Below, piece by piece: positions 8,563 to 16,453 of a stretch of DNA of 64,000 nucleotides (its first letter is position 1; the number at the start of each line of letters is the position of its first letter). The notes beneath the pieces were generated by a model. It did not search any database and was not told where the DNA came from. It saw only the letters and a list, made by a program, of their open reading frames with translations. The DNA comes from Amycolatopsis sp. FBCC-B4732. Lineage in GTDB: Bacteria > Actinomycetota > Actinomycetes > Mycobacteriales > Pseudonocardiaceae. A program made the position numbers and the translations under genes. The stretch spans positions 5,994,501 through 6,058,500 of the forward strand of contig NZ_CP095376.1 in the NCBI RefSeq assembly GCF_023008405.1, written 5' to 3'.

Positions 8563-9309
8563 GTGCTGGTCCTCCTCCCCCCTTCAGAGACCAAAGCCGA
8601 CGGCGGCCGCGGCGGCCCCCTCGACCTCGGCGCGCTGTCGTTCCCCGAGCTGAACCCGGCGCGCGCGAAGCTCGCGGACGCGCTGGTCGAGCTCGCCGCC
8701 GACGTCCCGGCCAGCCTCGCGGCCCTGGGCCTCACCGAGCGCCAGGCCGGGGAGGTCGCGCGCAACGCCGAGCTCTGGACGTCCCCGACGATGCCGGCCC
8801 TGCGCCGCTACACCGGCGTCCTCTACGACGCCCTCGACGTGAAGAGCTTCACGAAAGCGGCCCTGGAGAAGGCCCACCGCCGCCTGGCGGTGACGTCCTC
8901 GCTGTTCGGCGTGGTTTCGGCGACCGACCCGATCCCGGCGTACCGCCTGTCGGGCGGCAACTCCCTGCCTTCCCTCGGCACGGTCCGCGGCCACTGGAAG
9001 CCGGTCCTCGAGCCGGTGCTGCAAGCGGTCGAAGGCCTGGTCGTGGACTTGCGTTCCGGCACGTACTCGGCCTTCGCCAAGCTCCGCCCGGACGCAGTGA
9101 CGGTCCGCGTGGTCACCGAGAACGCCCGCGGCGAACGCGTGACGGTCAGCCACTTCAACAAGGCGTACAAAGGCCGTCTGGCGCACGTACTGGCCGCCAC
9201 CCGCGCCGAACCGTCCACTGTGGACCAGCTGGCGAAGGTCATCACGAAGGCGGGCCTGGTCGTCGAGCGCACGGGCGAGCACGCGCTCGAACTGGTCACC
9301 GAAGGCTGA
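8563..9309 (+). CDS. yaaA: Peroxide stress protein YaaA family (DUF328)
   Basis: 248 residues beginning MLVLLPPSETKADGG, the YaaA signature, with the later conserved SGTYSAFAKLRPDA and HFNKAYKGRLAH stretches. In E. coli YaaA lowers free iron and protects DNA and proteins during hydrogen peroxide stress; the role here is assumed from homology. The GTG start follows TACGCT (8551-8556) by 6 bases with no Shine-Dalgarno. Its 3' end overlaps the convergent GNAT gene by 14 bases. Confidence 0.92.
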   Translation: MLVLLPPSETKADGGRGGPLDLGALSFPELNPARAKLADALVELAADVPASLAALGLTERQAGEVARNAELWTSPTMPALRRYTGVLYDALDVKSFTKAALEKAHRRLAVTSSLFGVVSATDPIPAYRLSGGNSLPSLGTVRGHWKPVLEPVLQAVEGLVVDLRSGTYSAFAKLRPDAVTVRVVTENARGERVTVSHFNKAYKGRLAHVLAATRAEPSTVDQLAKVITKAGLVVERTGEHALELVTEG

Positions 9310-9808
9310 CGGCCCGCTCGAACAGGGCGCCGGAACCGCCGGCCCCGTCGGCGATCCGCACCAGCCGGAAGCCCGACCGCCGGTAGTAGGCGTGCAGGCG
9401 GGCATTGCTCTTCCACGCGTCGAGCCGCAGCCACCGCTTGCCCCGCCGCGCGGCTTCCTCCGCGGCTTCGTCGAGCAGCCACGCCCCGACCCCGTGCCCG
9501 GCAGCAGCGCGGTCGACCGCGAGATGGCTGACGTACAGCGCGGCGGCCGGCTCGTGCGCCGGACGCCAGAGCGACGCCGCTTCTTCGCCGAGAGTCATGG
9601 TCGCGACCGGCACCGGCGCCGGCCCCGCGGTTTCCGCCACCCGCAGCGCACCGGTCGCGAGGCCCGGCCGCAGTTCGTCGGCACGCCACGGCGCTCCCGC
9701 CCACTGGTCCAGTCCCTGCGAGCCGAGCCACGAGACGGCGCCGTCGAGGATCGTGAGCAGCGCGGCGAGGTCCGCCTCCTTCGCTGGGCGGAGGCGGTGG
9801 CCGTTCAG
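9296..9808 (-). CDS. GNAT acetyltransferase with probable CTG start
   Basis: A single GNAT domain of about 170 residues. The acetyl-CoA loop (DRAAAGHGVGAWLLDEAAEEA) and the WKSNARLHAYYRRSGFRL motif are in the second half. The first ATG/GTG/TTG in frame is GTG 9640, which would remove the first beta strands. The frame upstream of it encodes a typical GNAT opening (RLRPAKEADLAALLTILDGA). The only reasonable start there is CTG at 9808, which overlaps the stop of the oxidase gene as CTGA, exactly where an ATGA overlap would be expected. The enzyme is probably made by translational coupling. Substrate unknown. Confidence 0.8.
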   Translation of the reverse strand: MNGHRLRPAKEADLAALLTILDGAVSWLGSQGLDQWAGAPWRADELRPGLATGALRVAETAGPAPVPVATMTLGEEAASLWRPAHEPAAALYVSHLAVDRAAAGHGVGAWLLDEAAEEAARRGKRWLRLDAWKSNARLHAYYRRSGFRLVRIADGAGGSGALFERAVSLR

Positions 9809-10875
9809 AAGCGATCCGGGCTGAACGGCGTCAGGTCGAAGCCCGGGTCCTCCCCCACCGCCAGCGCCGCGACGAGCTTGCCCGCGAACGGCGCGTTCGT
9901 CAGCCCGCCCGCGCCGAACCCCGTCGAAACGGCCAGCCCGGGACGGAGCGAGCCGAGGATCGGCAGGCCGTCCGGCGTGCCCGGGCGGAAGCCGACCCGG
10001 GTCTCCGAAAGCGTCGCGTCCGCGAGACCGGGCGCGACCGCCAGCGCGTTGTCCAGCACCTCACGCTGCCCGGCGGCCGTGACGCGGTAGTCGAAGCCCG
10101 CCTCCGCCTCGCGAGTCGCGCCCGCGACGACCCGGCCGCCGCCGAACGCGAGCAGGTAGTGGCTGGTGCGCGGCAGTACCACCGGCCACGCCGCCGTGTC
10201 CGTGCCCGGCAGGTCGAAGTGGCTGATCTGGCCGCGGTGCGGCGTCACCGGCAGATCTATGCCCAGCGGCGCCAGCAGATCGCGGCTCCACGCGCCGGCC
10301 GCGACCACGACGCTGTCCGCCGCCAGCGGTCCCGCCTCGCCCGCGACCGTGCCGTCGGCCCGGAACGCGACCTCCCCTTCGACGAATTTCGCACCGTGGC
10401 GTTCGGCGTCGCGCAGCAGCACGCGGCGCAGTTCGTGCCCGTCGACGCGGCCCGCACCGCTCAGGTGCACCGCGGCCAGCCCGGGCGCCAGCGCCGGGAA
10501 GAGTTCGCGGGCCTGCGCCGGGTCGAGCCGGCGGACCTCGCCGACTTCCGGCGCGTCCGCCGCCCGCTTCGCCAGCCGTTCCTGTGCCTCGTCGAGTTCG
10601 GCCTCGTCGGCCGACACGATCATCCCGCCGACGACCTCGAACGACGAACCCTCGAGCTCCGCGGCGAATTCGCGGTAGTACCGGCCGGCGGCCGAGGCGA
10701 GCGGGTACACCGCGTCTTCCCACCGCGACGTCCACGGGCTGACGATCCCGGCACCGGCTTCGGTCGCCGTCCCCGGCCGCGCCGCGTCCGCCACGACCAC
10801 TTCCACACCGCGGCGCGCCAGGTGCCAAGCCGTCGCCGCGCCGCCGATTCCGCTTCCGATCACGAGCACTCGCAT
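9805..10875 (-). CDS. FAD-dependent amine/amino acid oxidase (DAO family)
   Basis: A 356-residue flavoprotein. The N-terminus MRVLVIGSGIGGAATAWHL contains the GxGxxG dinucleotide-binding motif followed by the strand-end acidic residue in VVVADAARPG. The C-terminal segment (VGFRPGTPDGLPILGSL, TGFGAGGLTNAPFAGK) is typical of glycine oxidase, sarcosine oxidase and D-amino acid dehydrogenase relatives. A single family member cannot be picked. The start at 10875 has CAGGGT 6 bases upstream. The following GNAT gene overlaps its stop, so the two may work on the same amine. Confidence 0.92.
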   Translation of the reverse strand: MRVLVIGSGIGGAATAWHLARRGVEVVVADAARPGTATEAGAGIVSPWTSRWEDAVYPLASAAGRYYREFAAELEGSSFEVVGGMIVSADEAELDEAQERLAKRAADAPEVGEVRRLDPAQARELFPALAPGLAAVHLSGAGRVDGHELRRVLLRDAERHGAKFVEGEVAFRADGTVAGEAGPLAADSVVVAAGAWSRDLLAPLGIDLPVTPHRGQISHFDLPGTDTAAWPVVLPRTSHYLLAFGGGRVVAGATREAEAGFDYRVTAAGQREVLDNALAVAPGLADATLSETRVGFRPGTPDGLPILGSLRPGLAVSTGFGAGGLTNAPFAGKLVAALAVGEDPGFDLTPFSPDRF

Positions 10876-10959
10876 GGTTTCCACCCTGCCCGAACATGCC
10901 GCGCCCGAGCCAGCGGGATTGTCCCGCACGGCCGCCCGGTCGGTCGTATGCTGCGCGCC

Positions 10960-11514
10960 ATGCCCAGCCGTGCCGAGCGGTATGTCGCCCATCTCGACAC
11001 CCTGACCGGGACCAGCGAACCCCGCCTGCAGCCGATCGCGTCGACCCACGACGGGCTCGACGACGTCATCGCGTTCGTCTACGCCGACGAACCGGAACCG
11101 CGCTACCTCACCGGCGCGACCTACGGGCTTTCGCTGGCCGAGCACCCGGACTGGCACGGCATGAGACCGGAGCTGTGGATCAGCGTCCGGTCCGACGACC
11201 CGACGTGGGCCCTGGCCATCGGCTACCTCGCCGAGCAGCTGCGCGGCACCTGCCCGTTCGTCTACGGCGACACCATCGACTTCGGCCAGCCGATCGCCGA
11301 GGAGTCCGCCATGACGGCGTTCGCCGTTTCGGCGCCCGCGGGCCTCGACGCGCACCAGTACACGCTGATCGACGTCGGGGGCGCCCCGATCAGCATCGCC
11401 GGCTGCTACCCGGTGCACGACGCCGAACGGAAGTTCATCCGCGAGCACGGCATCGACGCGTTCTGGCAGCTGGACTGGGACCTCTACGACGTCCGCCGCC
11501 CCCCGGTGATCTAG
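10960..11514 (+). CDS. Suppressor-of-fused (SUFU) domain protein
   Basis: This 184-residue protein has the bacterial SUFU domain layout: VAHLDTLTGTSEPRLQPI near the start, WISVRSDDPTWALAIGYLAEQLR in the middle and FIREHGIDAFWQLDWDLYDVRRPP at the end. Bacterial SUFU-domain proteins are common in actinomycetes and are often associated with toxin-immunity loci, where some act as immunity proteins. No toxin is adjacent here, so this is a solitary copy. TATGCT (10947-10952) lies 7 bases before the ATG. Confidence 0.85.
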   Translation: MPSRAERYVAHLDTLTGTSEPRLQPIASTHDGLDDVIAFVYADEPEPRYLTGATYGLSLAEHPDWHGMRPELWISVRSDDPTWALAIGYLAEQLRGTCPFVYGDTIDFGQPIAEESAMTAFAVSAPAGLDAHQYTLIDVGGAPISIAGCYPVHDAERKFIREHGIDAFWQLDWDLYDVRRPPVI

Positions 11515-11533
11515 GACGGAGCCGCAGGGGCGC

Positions 11534-12385
11534 TCAGGTGCGGTACGCGGCCGTCGCGAGGTGGGCGAACGAGTGGACCAGCGGGTTGGTGGTGCCCTGC
11601 TGCCACGCCATGACCACCCGGCTCGGCGCCATCGCGGGCAGCGGCACCACGACCAGGTCGCCGGCCGGCTGGTGCCCGAGCGGGGTCAGGCCGACGGTGC
11701 CGTTCCAGAGGACCGCCTGCAGGCACTCCTGGACCGCGCGCACCACCGGGCCCTCCCGGGGTTCGCCGCCGTGCCAGTACGACTGCCACCGCGGGTCGGT
11801 GCCGTCCGGGAAGCGGAACCAGCGGCGGCCGGCCAGGTCGGCCAGGTCCAAGCGGTCGCGCGTGGCCAAGGGGTCGTCGGCGCGCAGGACCGCGCCGACC
11901 GGGTCCGTCCGCAGCTCGTGCACCGCGAGGCCGGTCTCGTCGAAGGGCGCGCGGGTCAGCGCCACGTCGACCAGGCCCGTGCGCAGGCCGCAGGTCGGGT
12001 CGGTCAGGTCGGTGTCGCGCACGCGGACCTCGACGTCCGGGTGCCGCTGCCGGTAGGCGTCGGCGAGCCGGACCGCGTGCGGGTCGGTGCTGTCGCCCAG
12101 GAGGCCGACGGTGAGCACCGCTTCGCCCGCCGCCGCGGCCACGCGCACGCGGGCGCGGTCGGCCTGGTCGAGCAGGGACCGTGCTTCCGCGAGCAGCGCC
12201 GCACCGGCCGGGGTGAGCGTGACCCCTGTGACCGAGCGCAGCAGCAGCACGGCACCGACGTCGCGCTCCAGCTGCTTGATCGCCCGGCTCAGCGGCGGCT
12301 GGCTCATGTGCAGCCGCGCGGCGGCCCGGCCGAAGTGGAGTTCTTCGGCGACGGCCACGAAGTACCGCAGCGTGCGCAGCTCCAT
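11534..12385 (-). CDS. LysR-family transcriptional regulator
   Basis: 283 residues. The N-terminal winged helix (MELRTLRYFVAVAEELHFGRAAARLHMSQPPLSRAIKQLE) is a clear LysR HTH, followed by a coinducer-binding domain of about 190 residues. It is divergent from the metallo-hydrolase gene across 82 bases, the classical LysR arrangement, so that gene is the probable target. TATCGT (minus strand, 12396-12391) is 5 bases before the start. Confidence 0.93.
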   Translation of the reverse strand: MELRTLRYFVAVAEELHFGRAAARLHMSQPPLSRAIKQLERDVGAVLLLRSVTGVTLTPAGAALLAEARSLLDQADRARVRVAAAAGEAVLTVGLLGDSTDPHAVRLADAYRQRHPDVEVRVRDTDLTDPTCGLRTGLVDVALTRAPFDETGLAVHELRTDPVGAVLRADDPLATRDRLDLADLAGRRWFRFPDGTDPRWQSYWHGGEPREGPVVRAVQECLQAVLWNGTVGLTPLGHQPAGDLVVVPLPAMAPSRVVMAWQQGTTNPLVHSFAHLATAAYRT

Positions 12386-12467
12386 GACCGGCGACGATAG
12401 TCATCCGGTATCGGCGCCACCGAACCGGTCTTGGACGCCCGTGCACCGGCGGCGGTGGAATCGGGGT

Positions 12468-13355
12468 ATGACCGAACTGACCGATCCCGCCGTGCACGTC
12501 GACGGCGCCGACGAGATCGCCCCGGACCTGCTGGTGATCCCCAACCGCCGGGTCGACCTGGTGCCCAACATCGGCGTCGTGGGCGGCTCGGAAGCCGTCC
12601 TCGTCGTCGACACGGGCATCGGCACCGCCAACGCCGAGCAGGTGCTCGCCTTCGCCACGGAGGTGGCGAAGGGCCGTCGCCTGTACCTGACCACGACCCA
12701 CTTCCACCCCGAGCACGCTTTCGGCGCCCAGGTGTTCGCCGGCGAGGCGACCTACCTGGTCAACCGCGCCCAAGCCGACGACCTGACCACCAAGGGCCCG
12801 GGCTACCTGGAGATGTTCCGGGGCCTGGGCGAGGTGGTCACCCGCCGCCTCGACGGTGTCCGGGTGCCGGTGCCCGACCTCGTCTTCGACGACGGGTACG
12901 ACCTCGACCTCGGCGGCCGGACCGTCCGACTGCGCCCCACCGGCCGCGGCCACACCAAGGGCGACCAAGTCGTCGAGGTGCCGGACGCCGGTGTCCTGTT
13001 CACCGGCGACCTGGCCGAAACCGGGCAGTTCGCGATCTTCCCGTGGTTCCCGCCGCACGACGCCGACGTCTCGGGCGTGGGCTGGCTCGCCGTCCTGGAC
13101 CGGCTGGCCGCCGCCGGGCACCGCGTGGTGGTTCCCGGGCACGGAGAGGTCGGCGGCGGTGCCGTACTCACCGACGTCCGTGACTACCTGCGGGAACTGC
13201 GGGACGAGACCTGGCTTCGGCGGGACTCGGCGATGGGCGTGGACGAGGTCGTCGCCGAGGTCCGCTCGCTGCTCGTCGAACGGCACCCGGAATGGGCTGG
13301 CCGGGAGTGGATCGAGCCGGGCGTCGCATGTCTGTGCACCGAACACGACGCCTGA
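12468..13355 (+). CDS. MBL-fold metallo-hydrolase
   Basis: 295 residues with the metallo-beta-lactamase fold. The first metal motif reads THFHPEH, so the usual HxHxDH has Glu in place of Asp. Then come RGHTKGDQVV (His), FTGDLAETGQ (bridging Asp) and VVPGHGEVGG (last His). The Glu substitution may affect the second metal site. Family members hydrolyse thioesters, lactones, sulphates or beta-lactams; which one is not visible. The start at 12468 gives a clean N-terminal strand. Likely controlled by the divergent LysR gene. Confidence 0.88.
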   Translation: MTELTDPAVHVDGADEIAPDLLVIPNRRVDLVPNIGVVGGSEAVLVVDTGIGTANAEQVLAFATEVAKGRRLYLTTTHFHPEHAFGAQVFAGEATYLVNRAQADDLTTKGPGYLEMFRGLGEVVTRRLDGVRVPVPDLVFDDGYDLDLGGRTVRLRPTGRGHTKGDQVVEVPDAGVLFTGDLAETGQFAIFPWFPPHDADVSGVGWLAVLDRLAAAGHRVVVPGHGEVGGGAVLTDVRDYLRELRDETWLRRDSAMGVDEVVAEVRSLLVERHPEWAGREWIEPGVACLCTEHDA

Positions 13356-13361
13356 CCCGGA

Positions 13362-14894
13362 TCACCGGACGCCGAGAACCGCCATCGCCGCGTTGTGGCC
13401 GGGGATGCCGCTCACACCACCTCCTCTCACGGCTCCCGCGCCGCACAGCAGAACGCGTTCGTGCGGTGTTTCCACGCCCCAGCGGCCGGCCTGGACCGGA
13501 TCCTCCGCGAACGGCCAGGAAAGGTCCCGGTGGAAGATGTGCCCCGCCGGCAGGCCCAGCTCGGCTTCCAGGTCCAGCGGGGTTTTGGCTTCCACACAGG
13601 GTTTCCCGTCCGGCGCGGACAGCAGGCAGTCCTCGATCGGCTCGGCCAGCACGCTGTTCAGAGAAGCGAGCGTCGCGCGCAACGCCGCTTCGCGCGCCTC
13701 TTCGTTGCGCCCCTCGAAGAGCCGCGCCGGCATGTGCAGGCCGAACAAGGTGAGGGTGTGCGCGCCGGCCGCGCGTTCGGCCGGGCCGAGGATGGACGGA
13801 TCCGTCAACGAGTGGCAATAGATTTCGCACGGCGGCAGCGTGGGGATCCTTCCCGCTGCCGCCTCGCGGTACGCCGCCTCCAGTTGCGTGAAGGTTTCGT
13901 TGACGTGGAAGGTGCCACCGAACGCCTCGGCCGGGTCGACGTCCGGGTCACGCAGCCTCGGCAGCCGCGAGAGCACCATGTTCACCTTCAGCTGCGCGCC
14001 TTCCGGCCGGCTCGGCGGCTCCTCGCCCAGCAGCCTCGCCAGCGTGGACGGCGCGACGTTGGCCAGGATGTGCCCTCCGACGGCGACGTGCTCGGCGTCG
14101 TCACGCCGGTACCGCACCTCGCCGCCGGGGTCCACCGAGAGCACCTCCGCACCGGTCACCAGGCGCGCACCCGCGGCGGCCGCGGCCGCCGCGAGCGAGC
14201 CGGTGACCGCGCCCATGCCGCCGACCGGGACGTCCCAGTCGCCGGTGCCGTTGCCGATCACGTGGTAGAGCAGGCACCGGTTCTGCCGCAGGTCCTCGTC
14301 GCCGGCCGGGGCGAACGTGCCGATCAGCGCGTCGGTGAGCACCACGCCGCGCACCGTGTCGTGGCCGAACCACGACGTGAGCGTTTCGCCGATCGGCCGT
14401 TCGAACAGCGAGGACCACGCATCGGCGTCGCCGATGCGTTCGCGGAAGTCCACTTCGGACAGCAGTGGTTCGGTGAGCGTGCCGAACGCGCGCCCGGCGA
14501 CGCGCCCGGTCAGCTCGTAGAACCGTTGCCAGGCCGCGAAGTCCGAGGTGGACCCGGTGAGCGCCCGGAACGACGCAGCCGTCCGGCCGTCGTCGCCCGT
14601 GTCGACAAGGAGACCGGAGCCGCCCGACGGGGTGTACGACGACATCCGGCGCCGTCGCAGCTCCACGTCGAGGTCGAGGTCGGCCACGATCTTCTTCGGC
14701 AGCAGGCTGACGAGGTACGAGTAGCGCGACAGCCGGACGTCCACGCCCTCGAACGCGCGGAACGAGACGGCGGCGCCACCGGTCTCTCCCCGCCGTTCGA
14801 GCACGAGCACCGACCGGCCCGCCCGCGCCAGGTACGCGGCCGCGACGAGGCCGTTGTGCCCACCGCCGACGATCACCACGTCGTACGCGTCCAT
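13362..14894 (-). CDS. Phytoene-desaturase-like FAD/NAD(P)-dependent oxidoreductase
   Basis: 510 residues, opening with DVVIVGGGHNGLVAAAYLARAGRSVLVLE (FAD-binding GxGxxG-type) and ending GGVSGIPGHNAAMAVL, the C-terminal FAD motif of carotenoid desaturases and ketolases and their relatives. The size matches CrtI/CrtO-like actinobacterial proteins. No phytoene synthase (crtB) or other carotenoid genes are nearby, so it could act on another substrate. The ATG is preceded by a clear GGGAGGG Shine-Dalgarno. It is convergent with the MBL gene, with only 6 bases between stops. Confidence 0.88.
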   Translation of the reverse strand: MDAYDVVIVGGGHNGLVAAAYLARAGRSVLVLERRGETGGAAVSFRAFEGVDVRLSRYSYLVSLLPKKIVADLDLDVELRRRRMSSYTPSGGSGLLVDTGDDGRTAASFRALTGSTSDFAAWQRFYELTGRVAGRAFGTLTEPLLSEVDFRERIGDADAWSSLFERPIGETLTSWFGHDTVRGVVLTDALIGTFAPAGDEDLRQNRCLLYHVIGNGTGDWDVPVGGMGAVTGSLAAAAAAAGARLVTGAEVLSVDPGGEVRYRRDDAEHVAVGGHILANVAPSTLARLLGEEPPSRPEGAQLKVNMVLSRLPRLRDPDVDPAEAFGGTFHVNETFTQLEAAYREAAAGRIPTLPPCEIYCHSLTDPSILGPAERAAGAHTLTLFGLHMPARLFEGRNEEAREAALRATLASLNSVLAEPIEDCLLSAPDGKPCVEAKTPLDLEAELGLPAGHIFHRDLSWPFAEDPVQAGRWGVETPHERVLLCGAGAVRGGGVSGIPGHNAAMAVLGVR

Positions 14895-14963
14895 CTGCCC
14901 TCCCTTGTTCTGCCTGCCGGTTCATCGTGGCCACGGCCGCCGGCGGAATTCAAGGAAACGTCA

Positions 14964-14978
14964 CGAACGGACCGTTCG
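14964..14978. promoter_or_regulatory. 15-base palindrome in divergent region
   Basis: CGAACGGACCGTTCG is a perfect palindrome around one base, located 70 bases upstream of the phytoene-desaturase-like gene and 190 bases upstream of the RIO kinase gene. It is an operator candidate for a dimeric repressor acting on either gene. Confidence 0.3.
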
Positions 14979-15131
14979 CGCTATTCGGTTGCGCGGCCGG
15001 GGAACGGTCCGGCAAGCTGAACGCATCCGGCAGGGAGCCGGTGTGCAAGAGCGGGGAGGTGCCTGTCGTGATGGATGTCCGGGCCCTTTCGCGCCCTTGC
15101 CCACCCGCCCCCTGGAGCTGACCACGCGCCC

Positions 15132-15164
15132 GGTGGGGCATCCCTGATCGAGGAGAACCCCACC
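15132..15164 (+). promoter_or_regulatory. RBS-sequestering hairpin before RIO kinase gene
   Basis: GGTGGGG (15132-15138) can pair with CCCCACC (15158-15164), placing the Shine-Dalgarno (gaggaga, 15150-15156) in a 19-base loop directly against the GTG start at 15166. The stem is 7 GC-rich pairs. It may modulate translation of the kinase; the rest of the 271-base gap shows nothing else of note. Confidence 0.35.
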
Positions 15165-15165
15165 A

Positions 15166-16128
15166 GTGCGCCAGCACGACTTCGAAGACTTCGACCACTT
15201 CGACGACCAACCTTCCCGCCGTCGCGGAGCGCGTTCGCGCCGCGGGCGGTTCGACGACCCGGAGCCCACGCGCAGCGGGCGGCTCACCGCAGGCGAGCGC
15301 ATCCGGCTCGCCAAGCTCCGCGACGACGCCTACACCGAAAACCAGCTGCCCGACGGCGCCGATCGCTGGTCGACCTGGGACGACGCCGAACACGGCCCGC
15401 GACCCCGGCCGGACTGGGTGGTCACCGAGCTCGCCGCGGTCGACACCGACCTCGGCGTCCTGAAGACCGGCAAGGAGGCCGACGTCCACCTGCTGCGGCG
15501 CGGGTTGCCCGGCACCCCCGGGACGCTGCTCGCCGCGAAGCGCTACCGAAGCGACGAGCACAAGCTGTTCCACCGCGACGCGGGCTACCTCGAAGGACGG
15601 CGGATGCGCCGCTCCCGCGAGATGCGCGCGATCGAGCACCGCACGGCGTTCGGCCGCAACCTCATCGCCGAACAGTGGGCCGTCGCGGAGTTCGCCGCGC
15701 TGAGTCGCTTGTGGACGCTCGGGGCACCGGTGCCCTACCCGGTGCAGCGCAACGGGACCGAACTGCTCCTCGAATTCCTCGGGGAGGAGGACGGAACCGC
15801 GGCGCCGCGGCTCGCCCAGGCGCGCCCGGAGCCCGGGGAGCTGAAGGACCTCTGGTTCCAGGCCACCGCGGCGCTCGAACTGCTCGCCGCCGAGGGGCTC
15901 GCGCACGGCGACCTCTCGGCGTACAACGTGCTCGTGCACCGGGGCCGGTTGATGGTGATCGACCTGCCGCAGATCGTCGACGTCGTGGCCAACCCCGGCG
16001 GCGCCGAGTTCCTGGCCAGGGACGTGCGCAACCTGGCGGGCTGGTTCCACGGCCGCGGGCTCGGCGAGCACGTGACGAACACCGACGAGCTGCTGGCGGA
16101 GCTCCTGTCCGCCGCCGGGCTCGGGTGA
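15166..16128 (+). CDS. RIO-type serine protein kinase
   Basis: 320 residues. After an Arg/Asp-rich N-terminal tail (1-45) the RIO catalytic domain shows TGKEADVHLLRR (RIO P-loop, STGKEA type), a Lys in AAKRYRSDEHKLF, the catalytic loop HGDLSAYN and the metal motif VIDLPQIVD. These match RIO1/RIO2 kinases except that the usual DFPQ reads DLPQ. In eukaryotes RIO kinases act as ATPases in 40S maturation; the function in actinomycetes is not established. The DEAD-box helicase downstream is compatible with a link to ribosome or RNA work, which is inference. Start GTG 15166 has gaggaga as Shine-Dalgarno. Confidence 0.9.
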   Translation: MRQHDFEDFDHFDDQPSRRRGARSRRGRFDDPEPTRSGRLTAGERIRLAKLRDDAYTENQLPDGADRWSTWDDAEHGPRPRPDWVVTELAAVDTDLGVLKTGKEADVHLLRRGLPGTPGTLLAAKRYRSDEHKLFHRDAGYLEGRRMRRSREMRAIEHRTAFGRNLIAEQWAVAEFAALSRLWTLGAPVPYPVQRNGTELLLEFLGEEDGTAAPRLAQARPEPGELKDLWFQATAALELLAAEGLAHGDLSAYNVLVHRGRLMVIDLPQIVDVVANPGGAEFLARDVRNLAGWFHGRGLGEHVTNTDELLAELLSAAGLG

Positions 16129-16453
16129 ACGCGGGGCGGCGTCGCGGCTGTGGCGCGGAACACGTCTGCGACGCCGCCCACAACCAGTGACCTCCATGCG
16201 AAGTCCCAGCTCCGACTCGGGTACAGTATGTACAGACCGCAACCGGCGGCGTGGATGAGTTGGTGTCCGTCGCCTCCAGAGCCACCGAATGGCTCGCGGT
16301 GATCCGTAAATCCCATGCGGCGCGCAGTGTCGGCAAGCGAAGACACGGTGTGCCGGGTCCGTCCCTGTGAACGCCCACCGCACACCATCTTGCCCTGCCT
16401 GCGCGCGGGCAGCCCGGGCCTCCCTTGTGACGAACCGCGTCCGAGAGGCATTT
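16129..16453 (+). promoter_or_regulatory. Long untranslated leader and promoter of DEAD-box helicase
   Basis: This 325-base gap has no convincing gene. It contains an inverted repeat GTACA-GTA-TGTAC (16221-16233) that overlaps a possible -10 element (TACAGT, 16222-16227). If transcription starts near 16234 the leader is about 220 bases long. Long leaders are typical of cold-induced RNA helicase mRNAs (deaD/csdA type), where they control stability and translation. A Shine-Dalgarno (GAGAGG, 16443-16448) marks the end. Confidence 0.4.

Noticed and set aside
13362..14894. Carotenoid gene cluster
   Set aside because: The oxidoreductase is phytoene-desaturase-like but no crtB, crtE or crtY genes are nearby.
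16221..16233. LexA/SOS box
   Set aside because: GTACA-GTA-TGTAC lacks the actinobacterial GAAC-n4-GTTC form, and the helicase is not an SOS gene.
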